Positions 24,854 through 33,314 of a stretch of 64,000 nt of DNA are shown in pieces. The position numbers and the translations under genes are program-made. Each line of letters begins with the position of its first letter. Within the stretch, counting starts at the first letter, position 1. Below the pieces are notes generated by a model. It searched no databases. It saw only the letters and a program-made list of their open reading frames with translations, and was not told the origin of the DNA. Location: contig NZ_BMUT01000010.1 of the NCBI RefSeq assembly GCF_014650335.1, positions 216,154 to 280,153 on the forward strand, in the 5' to 3' direction. The stretch comes from Streptomyces hiroshimensis. GTDB taxonomy: Bacteria; Actinomycetota; Actinomycetes; Streptomycetales; Streptomycetaceae.

Positions 24854-25687
24854 ATGAGCAAGCGCAACAACTGGGAGAACAAGCAGACCGCACGCGAGCG
24901 GCTGCGCGCCGAGCGCGAGCGCCAGGCCAAGAAGGACAGGACGCGCCGCCAGCTGATCGTCGGCGGTGCCGTCGTCGCGGTCCTGGCCGTCGGCGCGGGC
25001 ATCGTCGTGGCCGTCTCCCAGCTGGGCAAGGACGGCAAGAGCGGCCTGAACGCGAGCTGGGAGGCCGCGTCCAAGAAGGAGCTCGTCAAGCCCGCCAACA
25101 CCGGCGGCGACAACGGCACCGAGATCCTCATAGGCAAGAAGGACGCCAAGCACACCCTGGACCTCTACCAGGACATGCGCTGCCCGATCTGCTCCGTCTT
25201 CGAGCAGAGCGTCGGCGACACCATCGACAAGGACGTCAAGGACGGCAAGTACAAGGTCTCGTACCACGTCGCCACGTTCCTCGACCGCAACTTCGGCGGC
25301 AGCGGCTCCAAGAACGCCCTCAGCGCGCTGGGCGCCGCCCTGAACGTCAGCCCCGAGGCCTTCAGCGCCTACAACAAGGCCCTCTACTCCAAGGCCAACC
25401 ACCCCAACGAGACGAAGGACGACTACGCCAAGGACGACGTCCTGCTGAAGGTGGCCAACGAGGTCCCGGCGCTCAAGGGCAACAAGGACTTCGAGAAGAA
25501 CGTCCAGGACGGCACGTTCGACAAGTGGGCGCTGACGGTGTCCGACGAGTTCGACAAGGTCAAGGACGTCACCGGCACCCCCACCCTCAAGATGAACGGC
25601 AAGAAGCTGACGGCGGAGGACGGGAAGAACGTCCCGATCACCCCCGAGCAGTACACCAAGGCGGTCGACGCGGCCCTCAAGTCCTGA
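24854..25687 (+). CDS. DsbA-like membrane-anchored thioredoxin-fold protein, module copy 1
   Basis: A 277-aa protein. Residues 1-32 are a highly charged Arg/Glu/Lys cytoplasmic segment, and a single helix at about 33-55 anchors an extracytoplasmic DsbA-type domain. The redox motif is Cys110-Pro-Ile-Cys113, and the cis-proline is in TGTPTLKMNG. The helical insert between them carries the conserved NALSALGAALNVSPEAF. Proteins of this kind form or isomerise disulfides in secreted proteins. It follows the membrane protein by 34 nt and is paralogous to the gene at 26496. Confidence 0.92.
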   Translation: MSKRNNWENKQTARERLRAERERQAKKDRTRRQLIVGGAVVAVLAVGAGIVVAVSQLGKDGKSGLNASWEAASKKELVKPANTGGDNGTEILIGKKDAKHTLDLYQDMRCPICSVFEQSVGDTIDKDVKDGKYKVSYHVATFLDRNFGGSGSKNALSALGAALNVSPEAFSAYNKALYSKANHPNETKDDYAKDDVLLKVANEVPALKGNKDFEKNVQDGTFDKWALTVSDEFDKVKDVTGTPTLKMNGKKLTAEDGKNVPITPEQYTKAVDAALKS

Positions 25688-25783
25688 GCCCCGCACCCCC
25701 GGTGTCCCGTCCCCTCCGGTGACGTTCAGCGATGCCGAATCTTGACACGACACTTAACGGCTGCCGTGGCAGACTTCGGCCTC

Positions 25784-26449
25784 ATGGAGGGGACGGGAGT
25801 TCGACTGAGAGCGCTGCGCGCGGCGCTCTTCACGGCGCTCTGTGTCACGCTGTCCGCCGCTTCGCACGTCCTGCTCTCCCGTACGCCCCTGCCCGCCGCC
25901 ACGGTCGCCGTGCTGTCGGCGGTGTTCTTCGCCGTCGCCTACGCCCTCGCGGGCCGCGAGCGCGGCTTCGGGTCCATCGCCGCGCTGATGGTCCCTCTGG
26001 AGCTCACGGCGGACACCGTGTTCACGGCGGGCCAGCACGCCTGTTACGGGCGGGCCGGCGGCCCCGTCGCGGGCCCCCTGCACTCCCTGGGCCTGGATCT
26101 GGCCTGCCGCGGCGAGGTCGGCACCCCGCTGGCCCGCATGGCCGCCGAGGGCGACGCCGGGCCGGTCGCCGGCTCCGCGCTGCCCTGGCTGCTGCTCGCA
26201 GGCCACGTCGCGGTGGGGCTGCTGGCCGCCGCCTGGCTGCGCCGCGGCGAGGCGGCCCTGGCCCACCTGCTGCGCACGGCCGCTGCCTTCGCCTTCGGCC
26301 CCCTGCTCCTGGCCTTCGCCTCCCCGGTGCCCGCAGGCCCGGGCGCCCGCGTACGCCCCCCGTGCCGCACGCTCCTCGCGCGCGGCCTCCCCCTGCTCGT
26401 CCACTCCGTCGTACGGCGCGGACCGCCCCTCGCTCCGGCAGCAGCCTGA
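25784..26449 (+). CDS. Five-helix membrane protein, module copy 2
   Basis: A 221-aa paralogue of the protein at 24175, read from ATG 25784. Helix 1 (RALRAALFTALCVTLSA) is identical in both copies, as are GHVAVGLLAAAWLRRGE and LPLLVHSVVRRGPP. The extracytoplasmic loop retains Cys87 (QHACYG) and has Cys108 (LACRG), although the residues between them differ in sequence and length. Selective retention of the cysteines suggests function. It is followed after 46 nt by its own DsbA-like gene, so the pair was duplicated as a unit. Confidence 0.8.
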   Translation: MEGTGVRLRALRAALFTALCVTLSAASHVLLSRTPLPAATVAVLSAVFFAVAYALAGRERGFGSIAALMVPLELTADTVFTAGQHACYGRAGGPVAGPLHSLGLDLACRGEVGTPLARMAAEGDAGPVAGSALPWLLLAGHVAVGLLAAAWLRRGEAALAHLLRTAAAFAFGPLLLAFASPVPAGPGARVRPPCRTLLARGLPLLVHSVVRRGPPLAPAAA

Positions 26450-26495
26450 GCCCGCGGTCCCCCCATTTCCGTACGTCCACACCGGAGAAGACATC

Positions 26496-27317
26496 ATGAG
26501 CAACCGCAACAACCAGCAGAACAAGCAGGCCGCGCGCGAGCGGCTGCGCGCCGAGCGCGAGCGCCAGGCCAAGCGGGACAAGACGCGCCGTCAGCTCGTC
26601 GTCGCCGGCGCCATCGTCGTCGTCCTCGCGATAGCCGGCGGCGTCGGCTACGCGGTGACCAACATGAACGACGGCAAGGGCGGCAGCAGCGGCTGGGCGG
26701 CCGACAAGCCCCTCGTGAAGCCCGCCAACACCACGGGCGAGAACGGCAACGAGATCGTCATCGGCGACGCCAAGGCCAAGGAGACCCTCACGGTCTACGA
26801 GGACCCGCGCTGCCCGTCCTGCGCCGCCTTCGAGAACCAGTCCGGCGCCCAGCTGCGCCAGGACGTCAAGGACGCCCGCTACAAGGTCCGCTTCGTCATG
26901 GTGAACTTCATCGACGACCTGGCCAAGGGCACCGGTTCGAAGAACGCCGTCAGCGCCCTCGGCGCCGCACTCAACGTCAGCCCGGAGGCCTTCGTCGCGT
27001 ACAAGGAGGCGCTCTACTCCCCGAAGAACCACCCCGACGAGCGCGACGACGCCTTCGCCAAGGACGCGCGGCTGATCGAGATCGCGCAGCAGGTCCCGGC
27101 CCTGAAGGGCAACAAGGACTTCGAGAAGGCCGTCAACGAGGGCACCTACGACAAGTGGGCCGTCGAGATGGGCACGCTGTTCGAGAAGAACAAGATCGGC
27201 GGCACCCCGGCCCTGCTCCACGGGGACAAGCAGCTGAAGGCCCCGAACGGCAACCCGCCGATGGCCAAGGAGTCCTTCATCGAGGCGATCGACAAGGAAT
27301 TCGGCGCGAAGAAGTAG
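26496..27317 (+). CDS. DsbA-like membrane-anchored thioredoxin-fold protein, module copy 2
   Basis: A 273-aa paralogue of the protein at 24854. The layout is the same: a charged N-terminus (1-32) nearly identical to copy 1, a helix at about 34-54, and a DsbA-type domain. The redox motif is Cys106-Pro-Ser-Cys109 instead of CPIC, and the cis-proline is in GGTPALLHG. The change in the dipeptide between the cysteines usually shifts redox potential, so the copies may have diverged in substrate or direction. Identity is clearest at the N-terminus and in NAVSALGAALNVSPEAF. Confidence 0.92.
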   Translation: MSNRNNQQNKQAARERLRAERERQAKRDKTRRQLVVAGAIVVVLAIAGGVGYAVTNMNDGKGGSSGWAADKPLVKPANTTGENGNEIVIGDAKAKETLTVYEDPRCPSCAAFENQSGAQLRQDVKDARYKVRFVMVNFIDDLAKGTGSKNAVSALGAALNVSPEAFVAYKEALYSPKNHPDERDDAFAKDARLIEIAQQVPALKGNKDFEKAVNEGTYDKWAVEMGTLFEKNKIGGTPALLHGDKQLKAPNGNPPMAKESFIEAIDKEFGAKK

Positions 27318-27368
27318 TGACGGGCGGGTGAGGGGCGGGCGAACTGTCAAGTTCCGCCCGTCCCACTG

Positions 27369-27384
27369 CTTACCGGGCAGTAAG
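27369..27384. promoter_or_regulatory. TetR-type palindrome upstream of phoD-like gene (candidate operator)
   Basis: CTTACCGGGCAGTAAG has 5-bp CTTAC/GTAAG arms, a shape common to TetR-family operators in actinobacteria. It ends 10 bp before the GTG of the phosphatase gene, in a 77-bp intergenic gap. The regulator is unknown and the match could be chance. Confidence 0.35.
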
Positions 27385-27394
27385 GTGATGGCCC

Positions 27395-29050
27395 GTGACC
27401 GCTGACACCACAGCCATTCCCGCATCGCACATATCCCGCCGCACCGCCGTCACGGCGGTAGCAGGCGCCGCGACCGTCGCCCTCCTCCCGCTGGCCGGAG
27501 CCGCCCCCGCCTACGCGGCGGACCCGCCCGCCTTCCTGCACGGCGTCGCCTCGGGCGACCCGCTGCCCGACGGCGTGCTGCTGTGGACGCGTGTGACGCC
27601 CTCGCCCGACGCGGTCCCCGGCTCGGGGCGCGGAGCGGCCGTCGACGTCGACTGGGAGGTCGCCGAGGACGAGGCGTTCGGGAAGGTCGTCGCCAAGGGC
27701 ACGGTGACCGCGACGGCCGCCGCCGACCACACCGTCAAGGCCGACGTCCGCGGCCTGCGCCCGGCCACCGGCTACTGGTTCCGCTTCACCGCAGGCGGCG
27801 CGCACTCCCCCGCCGCCCGCACCCGTACGGCACCCGAGGCCGGTGCGGCCGTCGCCGGCGTCCGCTTCGGCGTCGTCTCCTGCGCCAACTGGGAGTCCGG
27901 TCACTTCGCCGCCTACCGCCACCTCGCGGACCGCCGCGACCTGGACGCGATCCTGCACCTGGGCGACTACATCTACGAGTACGCCTCCGGCGTCTACCCG
28001 CCCGCGAAGCAGGTCGTCCGCCCGCACGCGCCCACGCACGAGATCCTCACCCTGGCCGACTACCGCACCCGCCACGGCCGTTACAAGACGGACCCCGACC
28101 TGCAGGCCCTGCACCGGGCCCACCCCTTCGTGGCCATCTGGGACGACCACGAGTTCGCCAACGACGCCTGGACGGGCGGGGCCGAGAACCACACCCCCGG
28201 AGCCGAGGGCGAGTGGACCGCGCGGATGGCCGCCGCCAAGCAGGCCTACTTCGAGTGGATGCCGGTGCGGCCGTCCACCGCGGGCACCACCTACCGCCGG
28301 CTGCGCTTCGGCAACCTCGCCGACCTCCACCTGCTGGACCTCAGATCCTTCAGATCGCAGCAGGTGGGCCCCGGCAGCGGCAAGGTCGACGACCCCGAGC
28401 GCACCATCACCGGGCGCGCCCAGCTCGACTGGCTGAAGGCCGGGCTCGCCTCCTCCGACACCACGTGGCGCCTCGTCGGCAACCCCGTGATGATCTCCCC
28501 CTTCGCCTTCGGCGCCCTCCCGGCCCACCTGCTGGAGCCGCTCGCCAAGCTGCTGGGCCTGCCCGCCGGCGGCATAGCCGCCAACACCGACCAGTGGGAC
28601 GGCTACACCGACGACCGGCGCGAGCTCCTCGGCCACCTGAGCGACCGCGGGATCCGCAACACCGTCTTCCTGACCGGTGACATCCACATGTCCTGGGCCA
28701 ACGACGTGCCGAAGACGGCGGCGACGTACCCGCTCTCGCCGTCCGTCGCCACCGAGTTCGTCGTCACGTCGGTCAGCTCCGACAACCTGGACGACCTCCT
28801 GGGCGTGGCCCCGCACACCGTCTCCCTCGCCGCGGTCGCCGCCATCAGGGCAGCCAACCGGCACGCGAAGTGGATCGACATGGACTCCCACGGCTACGGG
28901 GTCCTCGACATCACGCCCGAGCAGGCGCAGATGGACTACTACGCCCTCTCCGACAAGACCGACCCCAAGGCGACGGCCGAGTGGAGCCGCTCGTACCGGA
29001 CGCGTTCGGGCACGCAGCAGATCGAGCGCGTGAAGACGCCGGTACGGTGA
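27395..29050 (+). CDS. phoD: PhoD-family alkaline phosphatase/phosphodiesterase (Tat-exported)
   Basis: A 551-aa protein from GTG 27395. The N-terminus has a twin-arginine export signal: SRRTAVTA at about residues 14-21, a hydrophobic stretch, then a likely AYA cleavage site near 40. It has an N-terminal Ig-like domain (about 45-145). The metallophosphatase core shows LHLGDYIYEY, AIWDDHEFANDAW and FLTGDIHMSW. PhoD enzymes use Ca/Fe to release phosphate from phosphodiesters outside the cell. Pho-regulon control is typical of the family, but I saw no clear PHO box in the short upstream gap. Confidence 0.92.
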   Translation: MTADTTAIPASHISRRTAVTAVAGAATVALLPLAGAAPAYAADPPAFLHGVASGDPLPDGVLLWTRVTPSPDAVPGSGRGAAVDVDWEVAEDEAFGKVVAKGTVTATAAADHTVKADVRGLRPATGYWFRFTAGGAHSPAARTRTAPEAGAAVAGVRFGVVSCANWESGHFAAYRHLADRRDLDAILHLGDYIYEYASGVYPPAKQVVRPHAPTHEILTLADYRTRHGRYKTDPDLQALHRAHPFVAIWDDHEFANDAWTGGAENHTPGAEGEWTARMAAAKQAYFEWMPVRPSTAGTTYRRLRFGNLADLHLLDLRSFRSQQVGPGSGKVDDPERTITGRAQLDWLKAGLASSDTTWRLVGNPVMISPFAFGALPAHLLEPLAKLLGLPAGGIAANTDQWDGYTDDRRELLGHLSDRGIRNTVFLTGDIHMSWANDVPKTAATYPLSPSVATEFVVTSVSSDNLDDLLGVAPHTVSLAAVAAIRAANRHAKWIDMDSHGYGVLDITPEQAQMDYYALSDKTDPKATAEWSRSYRTRSGTQQIERVKTPVR

Positions 29051-29096
29051 TCCGCGGCCGGTCCCCGGCCTGGTCGCCCGGTCCGGTCCCCCCGGC

Positions 29097-29693
29097 CTAG
29101 CCCCCGATCTCCTCCAGGAAGCCCAGCACGACGCGCCAGGCCGTCTCCGCGGCCTCGGCGTCGTAGTCCGCGAGGTCCGGGTCCGTGAACAGGTGCCCCG
29201 CCCCGGGGTACCTGTGGACCTCCACGTCCGCACCGGCCCGGCCCATGCGCAGGTACCAGGCGTTGAGCCAGTCGTGCGGCTCGAAGGGGTCGGGGTCGGC
29301 GACGTGCAGCTGGACGGGCAGCTCGTCCACGGAGGCGTCCTCGGCCAGGTCCGACGTGCCGTGCAGGAGCAGCAGGCCGCGCGCCTTCTCGTCGCCCAGC
29401 GCCAGGTTCTGCGCGATCGAGCCGCCGAGCGAGAAGCCGGCGTAGACCAGGCCCCGGTCCGACAGCGGCGCCACCGCGGTGACGGCGCGGCGCAGCAGCT
29501 CCTCGCGGCCGATCTCGTCCTTGACGGCCATGCCGTCCTCCACGGTGTCCGCGGTCCGGCCCTCGTAGAGGTCCGGAACGTGCACCTCGTGCCCGGCGGC
29601 GCGCAGGCGCTCGGCGGCGGCGTGCACGGCCGGCCTCAGGCCGTAGGCCGAATGAAAAAGGACAATCGTGGTAGAGGACGCCACTGGAGTCAC
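29097..29693 (-). CDS. Dienelactone hydrolase-family alpha/beta hydrolase
   Basis: A 198-aa alpha/beta hydrolase from GTG 29693. The nucleophile elbow is GFSLGGS, here with Ser rather than the Cys of classical dienelactone hydrolase. Other family residues appear in FHSAYGLRPAV, PVQLHVADPDPF (acid) and YPGAGHLFTD (His). The natural substrate is unknown. It converges on the phoD-like gene with a 46-bp gap and is divergent from the mscS-type gene. Confidence 0.88.
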   Translation of the reverse strand: MTPVASSTTIVLFHSAYGLRPAVHAAAERLRAAGHEVHVPDLYEGRTADTVEDGMAVKDEIGREELLRRAVTAVAPLSDRGLVYAGFSLGGSIAQNLALGDEKARGLLLLHGTSDLAEDASVDELPVQLHVADPDPFEPHDWLNAWYLRMGRAGADVEVHRYPGAGHLFTDPDLADYDAEAAETAWRVVLGFLEEIGG

Positions 29694-29793
29694 TTCCTAA
29701 CAGGTGGATCGCGTGCCTCCCATCGTGCCAGCTACGGTCGGGGGTGAGCGCCACCCGGTGAGTGCCCGCAGCAGCCGGCCGGAAGGAGCTGAG

Positions 29794-30903
29794 GTGTCCA
29801 TGGAGGGCGTACTGCGTCCGCTGTCCGTCATCGGCGGAGCGTTGATCGTCACCCTGGCCGTGGGATGGGTGGCCGACCACGTACTGCGCAGAATCGACGA
29901 GCGGCACCCCGAGACGCCGCTGTGGGACCTGCTGCACCGGTGCCGGCTCCCCCTCCAGGTCGTGCTGTGCACGGCGCTGCTGCGCGGCAGCTTCCGCTCG
30001 GCCGGGATCCTGGAGGACCACGAGGAGGCCGTCGGCCAGGTGCTGACGCTGGTGCTGATCGGCGCCTGCGCGTGGCTGGTGGTACGGGTCGCCGTCGCCA
30101 TAGTGGAGGCCGCCTACGCCCGCTACGCCGCGCGCGCCGCGGACGCGGCCCGGGTGCGCCGGGTACGGACCCAGGTGACGCTCATCCGGCGGATCGTCAC
30201 GGCCCTCGTGTGCGTCGTCGCCGTGGCGGCGATGCTGCTCACCTTCCCGGCCATGCGGGCCGCCGGGGTGTCCGTGCTGGCCTCGGCCGGTCTGATCGGC
30301 ATCGTCGCCGGTGTGGCGGCGCAGTCCACGCTCTCCAACCTCTTCGCCGGGCTGCAGATCGCCTTCGGCGACGTGGTGCGCATCGGGGACACGGTCGTCG
30401 TGGACGGCGAGTGGGGGCGCGTGGAGGAGATCACGCTCACCTATCTGGTGGTCACCACCTGGGACGAGCGGCGCATCACCATGCCGGTGTCGTACTTCAC
30501 CAGCCGGCCGTTCGAGAACTGGTCCCGCAGCAATCCCCGGATGACCGGCACGGTCTTCTTCCACCTGGACCACTCCACGCCCATAGACCTCATGCGGGAG
30601 CGGCTGCACGAGATCCTCAAGGGCCTGCCGGAGTGGGACGGGCGGTCCTGGAGCCTGGTGCTCACCGACACGACGCCGTCGACGATCCAGGTGCGGGCGC
30701 TGGTGACGGCGAAGGACGCCGACGACATCTGGACGCTGCGGTGCGTGGTGCGGGAGCAGCTGATCGAGTGGCTGCGGCGGGAGCATCCGTACGCGCTCCC
30801 GCGCATCAACACGGCCCCGGCCCCGGGCCTGGAACAGGCGCCCGACCGCCGCCAGGCACCCCCCACGTCGGAGGACATCGGCCCGGGCCCCGGCACGACG
30901 TAG
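29794..30903 (+). CDS. MscS-family mechanosensitive ion channel
   Basis: A 369-aa channel. GTG 29794 is 5 nt after GGAAGGAG; the ATG two codons later (29800) is the alternative, and further-upstream starts lack a ribosome binding site. Membrane helices lie at about 8-26, 50-85 and 125-170. The pore helix and beta domain follow in GIVAGVAAQSTLSNLFAGLQ and FGDVVRIGD. MscS channels release solutes during hypo-osmotic shock. The C-terminal tail is Pro-rich. The gene ends next to a hairpin and repeat copy C. Confidence 0.92.
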   Translation: MSMEGVLRPLSVIGGALIVTLAVGWVADHVLRRIDERHPETPLWDLLHRCRLPLQVVLCTALLRGSFRSAGILEDHEEAVGQVLTLVLIGACAWLVVRVAVAIVEAAYARYAARAADAARVRRVRTQVTLIRRIVTALVCVVAVAAMLLTFPAMRAAGVSVLASAGLIGIVAGVAAQSTLSNLFAGLQIAFGDVVRIGDTVVVDGEWGRVEEITLTYLVVTTWDERRITMPVSYFTSRPFENWSRSNPRMTGTVFFHLDHSTPIDLMRERLHEILKGLPEWDGRSWSLVLTDTTPSTIQVRALVTAKDADDIWTLRCVVREQLIEWLRREHPYALPRINTAPAPGLEQAPDRRQAPPTSEDIGPGPGTT

Positions 30904-30982
30904 GCTCAGCCCGGGTTCGCGGACTCCGGGGGACGCCCGTCCGGGCGGGCCTCCTGGCCGGCGGGCAGCCCCCCCCTCAACC

Positions 30983-31002
30983 GTCTTGCCGTCAGGCAAG
31001 AC
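30983..31002. terminator. 8-bp hairpin after the MscS gene
   Basis: GTCTTGCC and GGCAAGAC flank the loop GTCA as a perfect 8-bp stem, 80 bp after the mscS-type stop and immediately before repeat copy C. It may act with the repeat as a terminator for the convergent pair; on its own it is short. Confidence 0.4.
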
Positions 31003-31006
31003 AAAT

Positions 31007-31056
31007 CCGCCGCAACGGCGATCAGCCACCGCGGCGCTGTCCGGCGGTGCCGGGAC
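31007..31056 (-). repeat. 50-bp dispersed palindromic element, copy C (single)
   Basis: A single copy on the minus strand: exact CGCCGTTGCGGCGG block, 20-bp core, and a CCGGCACCGCCGG block with differences at its outer end. No inverted partner is nearby. As with A and B, it lies between convergent genes (MscS and the Na+/H+ antiporter). Confidence 0.8.
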
Positions 31057-31127
31057 ACGCTCCGCCGGGGCCCCGCAGCCGCCCGGCGCAAGCCGCGCGG
31101 CCGCGGGCCGTGGAACCCCCGCGGCCG

Positions 31128-32720
31128 TCACCCACCCCGGAGGCTGCGGACGTCCAGGTGGCGGAGGACGCGGTCCACGACCTCCGGGTCCGCCCCGGGT
31201 TCGCTGCGGGCCGCCAGGACCTCCCGGCGGGCGGCCGAGAGCATCTCGGCCTGGATGCGCTGGGTCGCCCGGATCCTCTCCACCCGCCGCGCATGCGCCT
31301 CCCGCCGTTCCTCGTCCACCATGTCGGGGCTGATGCGCGCGCCGACGTCGTACGCGCGCCGCGTGAGCTGCTCGACCATGTCGTCGGGGAGCTCCTCCTT
31401 CTCCTGGATCTCCTTCAGCCGCCGCCTCGCGGCCTTCGCGGCGCGTACGGCGAGCAGGCGGGCGAGCTCCCGCTCGGCGTCGGCGTCCGACTGCACGCCG
31501 AGCCGCCGCACGAGCCACGGCAGGGTCAGCCCCTGCAGGACGAGCGTGGCGAGGATGACGGCGAAGGCGACGAAGAGGATCTCGTCGCGGGCGGGGAAGG
31601 GCGTCCCGTCGTCGCGGGTGTGCGGGATGGCGAGGGCGAGGGCGACGGAGGCCACGCCGCGCATCCCCGACCACCACATCACGACCGTCTCGCGCCAGCT
31701 GACGGGGACCTCCTCGTCGATGTCCCGGCGGCTGTGCAGCCGCTTGGCCAGCCACGCGGCGGGCAGCAGCCACAGCAGCCGTACCCCGACGACGACCGCG
31801 ACGACGACGGCGCCGATGCCGAGCATCTCGCCCCACCGGCCGGCGGCGGTACTGAAGACGTGGTGGAGTTCGAGGCCGATGAGGCCGAAGGCGACGCCGG
31901 TGACGAGGGTGTCGACGACCTCCCAGAAGGAGTGCCGGGCGAGCCGGCCCAGCACGTCGTCGGCGTCACCCGCGTACTCGGCGAGGAAGAGCCCGGTGAC
32001 GAGCACGGCGAGCACGCCGGAGCCCTTGAACTCCTCGGCCAGGACGTAGGAGACGAAGGGGACGAGCAGGGTGAGGCCGATCTGGAGGGTCGCGTCGCCG
32101 AGGGCGTCCATGAGCTTCTTGGCCGCCCAGCCGAGCGCGAGCCCGACGGCGAGGGCGACCACGGCGGAGAGCACGAACTCGCCCGCGGCCTTCGGGGCGG
32201 AGAAGCTGCCGCTGACGGCCGCGGCGATGGCCACGTGGTAGAGCACGATGGCCGTCACGTCGTTGAAGAGGCCCTCGCCCTCCAGGATGGAGATCAGGCG
32301 GCGCGGCAGCCCGAGGGAGCCCGCGACGGCCGTCGCGGCCACCGGGTCGGGCGGGGCGACGAGCGCGCCGAGGGCGACGGCCGCGGCGAGGGAGATGCCG
32401 GGCAGGATGGCGTCGGCTACGGCGGCGACGGCCGCGGTCGTCACGAACACCAGGGCGACCGCGAGCAGCAGGATGGGCCGGACGTTGGCCTGGAACTGCC
32501 GCCAGGAAGTGCGCTGCACGGACGCGTAGAGCAGGGGCGGCAGCACCAGCGGGAGGATGAACTCCGGCGGGATCTCCACGTTGGGCACGAAGGGCAGCAA
32601 CGCGAGGACGATGCCGCCCAGCGTCATGAGCACCGGGGCCGGCAGGCGCAGCCGGTCCGCGACGGGCACCATGACCAGCGCGCCGATGAGCAGCACGAAC
32701 AGCAGGGCGAGCTGGTCCAC
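31128..32720 (-). CDS. CPA1-type Na+/H+ antiporter
   Basis: A 530-aa transporter. GTG 32720 (VDQLALLFVLL) follows GGAGG and removes an unlikely charged extension. About 12 membrane helices span residues 4-400. Key family motifs are APPDPVAA and EGEGLFNDVTAIVL (the ND pair for ion exchange), and MWWSGMRGVASVALALA. The C-terminal ~130 residues are a charged cytoplasmic helix-rich domain. It exchanges sodium for protons in pH and salt homeostasis. Confidence 0.93.
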   Translation of the reverse strand: MDQLALLFVLLIGALVMVPVADRLRLPAPVLMTLGGIVLALLPFVPNVEIPPEFILPLVLPPLLYASVQRTSWRQFQANVRPILLLAVALVFVTTAAVAAVADAILPGISLAAAVALGALVAPPDPVAATAVAGSLGLPRRLISILEGEGLFNDVTAIVLYHVAIAAAVSGSFSAPKAAGEFVLSAVVALAVGLALGWAAKKLMDALGDATLQIGLTLLVPFVSYVLAEEFKGSGVLAVLVTGLFLAEYAGDADDVLGRLARHSFWEVVDTLVTGVAFGLIGLELHHVFSTAAGRWGEMLGIGAVVVAVVVGVRLLWLLPAAWLAKRLHSRRDIDEEVPVSWRETVVMWWSGMRGVASVALALAIPHTRDDGTPFPARDEILFVAFAVILATLVLQGLTLPWLVRRLGVQSDADAERELARLLAVRAAKAARRRLKEIQEKEELPDDMVEQLTRRAYDVGARISPDMVDEERREAHARRVERIRATQRIQAEMLSAARREVLAARSEPGADPEVVDRVLRHLDVRSLRGG

Positions 32721-32827
32721 GGACGTCCTCCGGGCGGATCGGGGAAGTCGATCGTTTCCCCAGCGTGCCACGAAGCGGACGAACCCGGATCTTCAGGGTG
32801 ATTCCGGGCAGGGTCAGTGCCTGCTGC

Positions 32828-33310
32828 TCACAGCGCCTTCGTCATCGCGCGGTGCGGAATGCCGCTTCCCTCGTCGAACTCGGGCCCGTGGGCCGCATAG
32901 CCGAGCCGCTCGTAGAAGCCGAGCGCGTGCGTCTGGGCCTCCAGGTAGACCCGGGCCAGGCCCAGCCGGCGGGCCTCCGCCTCGACGGCCAGGACGAGCT
33001 CGGCGCCCAGGCCCGTGCCGCGCGCGGCACGGGAGACGGCGAGCCGGCCGAGGACGGCCGTGACGTCGTCCTCGACGCCCGCGTGGCCGTACTTCTTCCG
33101 GGCGGGGGCGCCGTGCAGGAAGCGGACCGTGCCGACCGGCCCGGCCGGGCCCGTGGCCAGGAGGTGGACGGCGTGCGCGTCGTACGCGTCCATCTCCTCG
33201 GCCTCCGGGATGCGCTGCTCGGCGACGAAGACCTCGCGGCGCACGGCGTGGCAGCCGGGCAGCTCGCCGAGGCCGACGACGCGGACCGTTATCCCCTGCG
33301 CGGCGCCCAC
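32828..33310 (-). CDS. GNAT-family N-acetyltransferase
   Basis: A 160-aa acetyltransferase from GTG 33310, 4 nt after the upstream pseudouridine synthase stop, so probably co-transcribed. The acetyl-CoA-binding motif A is RLAVSRAARGTGLGAELV, and LEAQTHALGFYERLGY is motif B. The overall pattern resembles the ElaA-like GNAT group (REVFVAEQRI near the N-terminus). The substrate is unknown. Confidence 0.9.
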   Translation of the reverse strand: MGAAQGITVRVVGLGELPGCHAVRREVFVAEQRIPEAEEMDAYDAHAVHLLATGPAGPVGTVRFLHGAPARKKYGHAGVEDDVTAVLGRLAVSRAARGTGLGAELVLAVEAEARRLGLARVYLEAQTHALGFYERLGYAAHGPEFDEGSGIPHRAMTKAL

Positions 33311-33314
33311 GGGG

